Shown: in pieces, positions 60,558 to 64,000 of the stretch | Layout of the letters: each line of letters opens with the position of its first letter | Numbering within the stretch: position 1 is the first letter of the stretch | Source: Planococcus sp. MB-3u-03 | GTDB taxonomy: Bacteria > Bacillota > Bacilli > Bacillales_A > Planococcaceae | Reading direction: 5' to 3' | DNA length: 64,000 nucleotides | NCBI RefSeq assembly: GCF_002833405.1 | Contig: NZ_CP025135.1 | Span: 3,019,501 to 3,083,500, forward strand | Made by a program: the position numbers and the translations under genes | Notes under the pieces: model-generated | Told to the model about the DNA's origin: nothing | What the model saw: only the letters and a program-made list of their open reading frames with translations | Databases searched by the model: none

Positions 60558-63500
60558 TTACTCGAACAATTGCTGGATGCTTTGCGTCGGCAAAGCGCCT
60601 TCACCGCCAAGGATGTAAATGCCGCTGACGGTTTTCAGCTGTGTTTGAACTGTTTTCACGGTCGCCGCATTCGGCCCGTTCGGTGCAGTCAAGACAAGTG
60701 GTGCTTTCGTTTTTGCTGCCAATACGGACCCAGCGAGTGCATCCGGGTAGTTCGCGCCGGTCGACAAGTACATGTTCTGGTTATCGAAAGATGCTTTGAA
60801 ATGGTTGATGACCGCGCTGTTCGTTTCGTAGCGTGATGCGCCGGACAAACGGACCGGGTTTTTGATTTCTTTTGCTGTGCTGTCAGAAACAGCGCCCTTA
60901 CCGCCAACGATGAAGGTTTTGCTATAAGCTTTTGCCGCGAAGTGTGCTTTCACTTCCGCTGGCAAGCCATTCGGTTTCGTCAGCAAGATCGGCATTTTCT
61001 GGCTGCCTGCGACCGGTGCGATCGACAAGGCATCGGCAAATGTTGAACCGGTTGCCACGACTGCTTGCGTCGAGTTCGTCATTTTTTTCGCAATGTTGAC
61101 TGATGTTTCGTAGCGGTTTTTGCCGCTGATGCGTGTTGTTTTAATCTTAAGGTCTTTCAGTTCCATTTCGACCATTGGGCTGATGGCACCCTGTCCGCCG
61201 ATCAACGTTACTTCGGTTACTTTCAAACGTTTCAATTCATCTTTTACCGCTTGTGGAAGCGAATCGGTTTTCGTGAGTAACAATGGTGCGTTTTGATACG
61301 CTGCAAGCGGAGCTGCACTCAAGGCATCCGGGAAATCGCCGCCTGTTGCAATCACGGCTTTGCCGGATGTGCTCCAGCCTTTTTTCGAAACTTCTACCGC
61401 TGTATCGTAGCGGCTTTCCCCGCTGAGGCGATCAGCGAGATTCCATTTATCTTTCAGTGCAAGAATCGCTTGTGCCCCGTTCAAACGGCCCCATCCTGAG
61501 ACAAGGTCAAAGCCAGGTGCCAATTCTTCCATTTCATACGGGAAATCTTCTTCAAAGAAAGGATCTTCCTCGAAACCAGGAGGAGCATCTTCTGCGATAA
61601 ACTCAACGTCATCCGCTGAAGCCGTCAGTAAATTTTCCAACTGTCCTGGTGTGAGATTCGGGTTGATCGATTTCAAGACACCTGCAACGGCCGCGACGTG
61701 AGGAGCTGCCATCGATGTTCCAGACATCAATGTCACATTACCGTCCGGCAGCAAACTCGGGATGTCCGTACCCGGTGCGACAACGTCAAGATCTTTGCCA
61801 TAGCTCGAGTAATCCGATACCAGGTCAAGTTTATTCGTTGCGCCGACAGCGATCGCGTATTTCGATGATGCCGGGTAAGAAACTTCTTCCCATCCGTCAT
61901 TTCCTGAAGCTGCGACGATTGTCACGCCACGCTCGTTTGCGTATCTCATCGCATATTCCAAGACACGGCTATAGCCGCCGCCAAGGCTCATGTTGATAAT
62001 ATCGGCTCCTTGGTCTGTTGCGTACAGGATGCCGTATGCAATTTGTTCTGTATCGCCGTAACCTGACGCATCAAGCACTTTCACCGGCAGGATTTTCGTC
62101 GACTGGTTAATGCCCGTCATCGAATAATCGTTGTCCGCTTCCGCTGCAATGATGCCGGAAACGTGCGTGCCGTGTCCTTGGTCGTCGAACGCTTTGTTGT
62201 CATCATTGATGAAATCGTAGCCAGTGCTGATCATTTGGTTCTTCAAATCGGCCAGTGTGTAATCAACGCCGGTATCGATGACCGCGGTGATGACTTCTCC
62301 TTGCTTTTGAGGAGCTGCCAGCTTCGTCATTTCCTCGAAATCGATGTCAGCGTCTTCGATGCCAAAGCCGCCGCCCTTATTTTCAAGCGACCATTGCTCG
62401 TCATAATAGATGTCTTCTGAATGAAGCTTGTATTGCTGTACCGGTTCGACGAATTCGACTTCCGGCAAGTCTTCAAGCGACTGCAAAGTTTTATTCGTTG
62501 AAGCGGCTGACATGCCCGACTTCAAATCCACCACGAAGAACTGGTCGAATTTCGGCGCTTCGGCGTCAAACTCTGAAACCGACTGGATGCCAGCTGTCCC
62601 AGCTTCCGCTTTTGTCAGCGTTTCGCCTTCTTTTACTTTCACGATGACTTTGTTCATGGAAGCATCTTTTACGACGTATGGAGTCGGAAGCATTGCCGAC
62701 ATGACTGATTTTCCAGCCAGTTTGTTAATATTGATTGCTTGTCCTGCCGCTTCCACATCGTCTTTCAAATTCGCAGGCGCTGTTTTCAACGCGAGCGCGT
62801 ACAATTCGCTGATCGCTTTCTGGTCAGCTGCGGTGATCGTTTTCGAACTTTGGAAGCCATTTTCCGCAATGCTCGTGATCAAGCCGTCGAGCTGATTAAG
62901 GTTTTTCTTCAATGAATCACGGACGGATGCATCCGTCACGGCCTGATAACCGATAAACGGCGCCAGTTTATAGTAAAGCTTAGTCAGCTCTTTGCCGCTT
63001 TCTGTTTGTGAAAGCACTTCTCCGCGAATGACGCGCAATTGGTCAAGCAGCGCCTGGTCTCCAGCTGCTTCGCCCATGACAAGTTCCGCCGGGCATTGCT
63101 CGTCGTTAGTCGGTTTTGATGCTTTTACAGTGACTCCGTCAAAGCCGATTGTGTAGCTTGCTTCGTCTACTTCTCCGCCTTCAGGCAATTCCACCGGCAA
63201 TTCTTCAGCGTATGAAGATACCTTTATGTAGTAAGGGCCTTCCCAAGCGATCGGAAATTTCACAGTCGATTTCATTTCTGCAAAACTGTAGTTGCTAAAC
63301 GGGTCGAATGGCTGGTCGGCGGTCGCACGTTCTGCGTCCGGATAGACGGTAAAAGTCAATTCATCATCTGACTGGAGGGAAACTTCAAAATGCGTATGCG
63401 CTGCGACTTGTTCAGGATCGACGTCAATCCGGTACCAATGCTCATTATCTTCAGCATAAAAAGTATCGCTTACGTCGTCTCCTTGTTCCAGTACATCTGC

Positions 63501-63602
63501 ATCCACCAAATCTTCAGCTTGCGCCGTTTGTGTTGCCGGTAAAACGCCAAAAAGTGATACACCCATCAAAAAACTCGTCGCAATCTTGAACGCGCGGTCC
63601 AT
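60558..63602 (-). CDS. Cell-surface subtilase (S8) with three CWB2 repeats
   Basis: 1014-aa exported serine protease. Signal peptide ~1-29 (ends TAQA); PPC-like beta domain (~45-155; WYRIDVDPEQVAAHTHFEVS); a helical propeptide-like region (~165-400) with a second beta part (QSVSEFDAEAPKFDQFFVVD, I9-like). The catalytic domain (~430-690) has the triad: Asp in AVIDTGVDYTL, His in GHGTHVSGIIAAE, Ser in GTSMAAPHVAAVAG. An acidic insert follows (PPGFEEDPFFEEDFPYEMEE). The C-terminal third has three cell-wall-binding type 2 repeats, each starting R-L/I-S-G-x-x-R-Y-(D/E)-T. These bind anionic wall polymers, so the enzyme is held at the surface. Role: processing of exported proteins or nutrition. Confidence 0.93.
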   Translation of the reverse strand: MDRAFKIATSFLMGVSLFGVLPATQTAQAEDLVDADVLEQGDDVSDTFYAEDNEHWYRIDVDPEQVAAHTHFEVSLQSDDELTFTVYPDAERATADQPFDPFSNYSFAEMKSTVKFPIAWEGPYYIKVSSYAEELPVELPEGGEVDEASYTIGFDGVTVKASKPTNDEQCPAELVMGEAAGDQALLDQLRVIRGEVLSQTESGKELTKLYYKLAPFIGYQAVTDASVRDSLKKNLNQLDGLITSIAENGFQSSKTITAADQKAISELYALALKTAPANLKDDVEAAGQAININKLAGKSVMSAMLPTPYVVKDASMNKVIVKVKEGETLTKAEAGTAGIQSVSEFDAEAPKFDQFFVVDLKSGMSAASTNKTLQSLEDLPEVEFVEPVQQYKLHSEDIYYDEQWSLENKGGGFGIEDADIDFEEMTKLAAPQKQGEVITAVIDTGVDYTLADLKNQMISTGYDFINDDNKAFDDQGHGTHVSGIIAAEADNDYSMTGINQSTKILPVKVLDASGYGDTEQIAYGILYATDQGADIINMSLGGGYSRVLEYAMRYANERGVTIVAASGNDGWEEVSYPASSKYAIAVGATNKLDLVSDYSSYGKDLDVVAPGTDIPSLLPDGNVTLMSGTSMAAPHVAAVAGVLKSINPNLTPGQLENLLTASADDVEFIAEDAPPGFEEDPFFEEDFPYEMEELAPGFDLVSGWGRLNGAQAILALKDKWNLADRLSGESRYDTAVEVSKKGWSTSGKAVIATGGDFPDALSAAPLAAYQNAPLLLTKTDSLPQAVKDELKRLKVTEVTLIGGQGAISPMVEMELKDLKIKTTRISGKNRYETSVNIAKKMTNSTQAVVATGSTFADALSIAPVAGSQKMPILLTKPNGLPAEVKAHFAAKAYSKTFIVGGKGAVSDSTAKEIKNPVRLSGASRYETNSAVINHFKASFDNQNMYLSTGANYPDALAGSVLAAKTKAPLVLTAPNGPNAATVKTVQTQLKTVSGIYILGGEGALPTQSIQQLFE

Positions 63603-63800
63603 CCTACCATCCCCATTTCAATTTTTTTACAATTACATTAAATCCATTAAAGCACATCGGAAGACATAAAAATAGATGCTTTCGAAAATATTTTTTCGGG
63701 ACTTTTGACGCCTTTTAAATACCGTTAAGTGTAACTGAATCGCGCATAGAAAAATGGAGAAAACATGCTCGAATCGGCATACCTTCTCCTCGCCATTCCC

Positions 63801-64000
63801 TCATTTTTTCGCTTTCTGCACTGGCATATCGAGTGGCGTAAAGTAATACGAACAGTCCGGCCAGCCCAGTTCTTCGCTGAGGATGTCAAAAGTCGAGCGG
63901 AAAAATTCCTGCATCGCTTGAGTCGGTTGGGACGAGTCGGCGACTTTATCGAGCATCAGGAAGTATTCGCTTAGCGAAGCTTCAAAATACGCATCGGCAG
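63801..64000 (-). CDS. C-terminal part of an unidentified protein (runs off window)
   Basis: Minus-strand frame open from the window edge to TGA at 63801-63803, ~65 residues: ADAYFEASLSEYFLMLDKVA, QAMQEFFRSTFDILSEELGW, CSYYFTPLDMPVQKAKK. Acidic and helical, with no motif I recognise. Codon use matches the neighbouring chromosomal genes, so it is probably a real gene. Confidence 0.6.
   Translation of the reverse strand, partial: ADAYFEASLSEYFLMLDKVADSSQPTQAMQEFFRSTFDILSEELGWPDCSYYFTPLDMPVQKAKK

Noticed and set aside
60558..60907. Overlapping plus- and minus-strand open frames within the subtilase C-terminus
   Set aside because: High-GC antisense shadows; the CWB2 repeats in the main frame account for the region.
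1..64000. CRISPR arrays, tRNA and rRNA genes
   Set aside because: No regularly spaced direct repeats and no tRNA or rRNA sequence was recognised on either strand by eye.

Overview
The window looks like a chromosomal segment, probably with plasmid-derived inserts, from a low-to-moderate GC Gram-positive bacterium of the Planococcaceae (Planococcus/Planomicrobium type). The reasons are the Firmicute-style AGGAGG ribosome sites with many TTG/GTG starts, SLH and CWB2 surface proteins, a YoaT (DUF817) protein, GMP reductase behind a PurR-like operator, CadC/CadD cadmium genes, and closest resemblance to Bacillus/Staphylococcus families. The genus is an inference from gene content only.

Layout. 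1-4.2 kb: cell-envelope genes (start of an exported protein, a membrane-anchored GH13 protein that has lost its catalytic residues, an SLH-anchored amidase). 4.4-15.2 kb: metal-resistance accessory DNA. It holds an ArsR/CzrA-type repressor cut by an amber codon before its metal site, a decayed IS630 transposase, a P1B-4 ATPase, a CDF transporter, a cadD-cadC-cadA cluster under two palindromic operators, and frameshifted dihydrolipoamide dehydrogenase and methyltransferase genes. Related palindromes flank the cadmium block. 15.3-18.3 kb: a two-gene E1-like (DUF6791-ThiF) plus DUF6527 unit, divergent from an XRE repressor and an ImmA/IrrE-like protein lacking HExxH, with three copies of a TAACAnnTGTTA operator between them. 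18.3-25.2 kb: a serine resolvase gene with a complete Tn552/Tn5053-type transposon inserted just upstream of it. The transposon has ~90-bp terminal inverted repeats, its own resolvase, a 480-aa TniA and a 270-aa TniB, with a Nudix hydrolase and an M3 peptidase as cargo.

25.3-38.4 kb: a defence island with a DSR2-like SIR2 NADase (frameshifted), a YgjP-type metallopeptidase, a type I restriction-modification operon (hsdM-hsdS-hsdR) and a MutT plus PLD/DEAD/DUF3427 helicase pair. 38.5-64 kb: higher-GC, ordinary chromosomal genes with many small membrane proteins. These include a four-member paralogous family (MKTYWL...DYFPGTL...GGES), yoaT, guaC, a CPBP protease, acetyltransferases, an mhqO/mhqD-like pair, an Rrf2-thioredoxin-reductase-like operon, a LOV-STAS photoreceptor gene, and a large subtilase with three CWB2 repeats.

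Most broken genes (cadC, cadA, lpd, methyltransferase, XRE, dsr2, hsdR, the reductase) are restored by adding or removing one base in a short homopolymer. Sequencing error is therefore a serious alternative to real decay. A smaller group (4734, 35446, 35605, 56098) are in-frame stop codons that homopolymer error does not explain.
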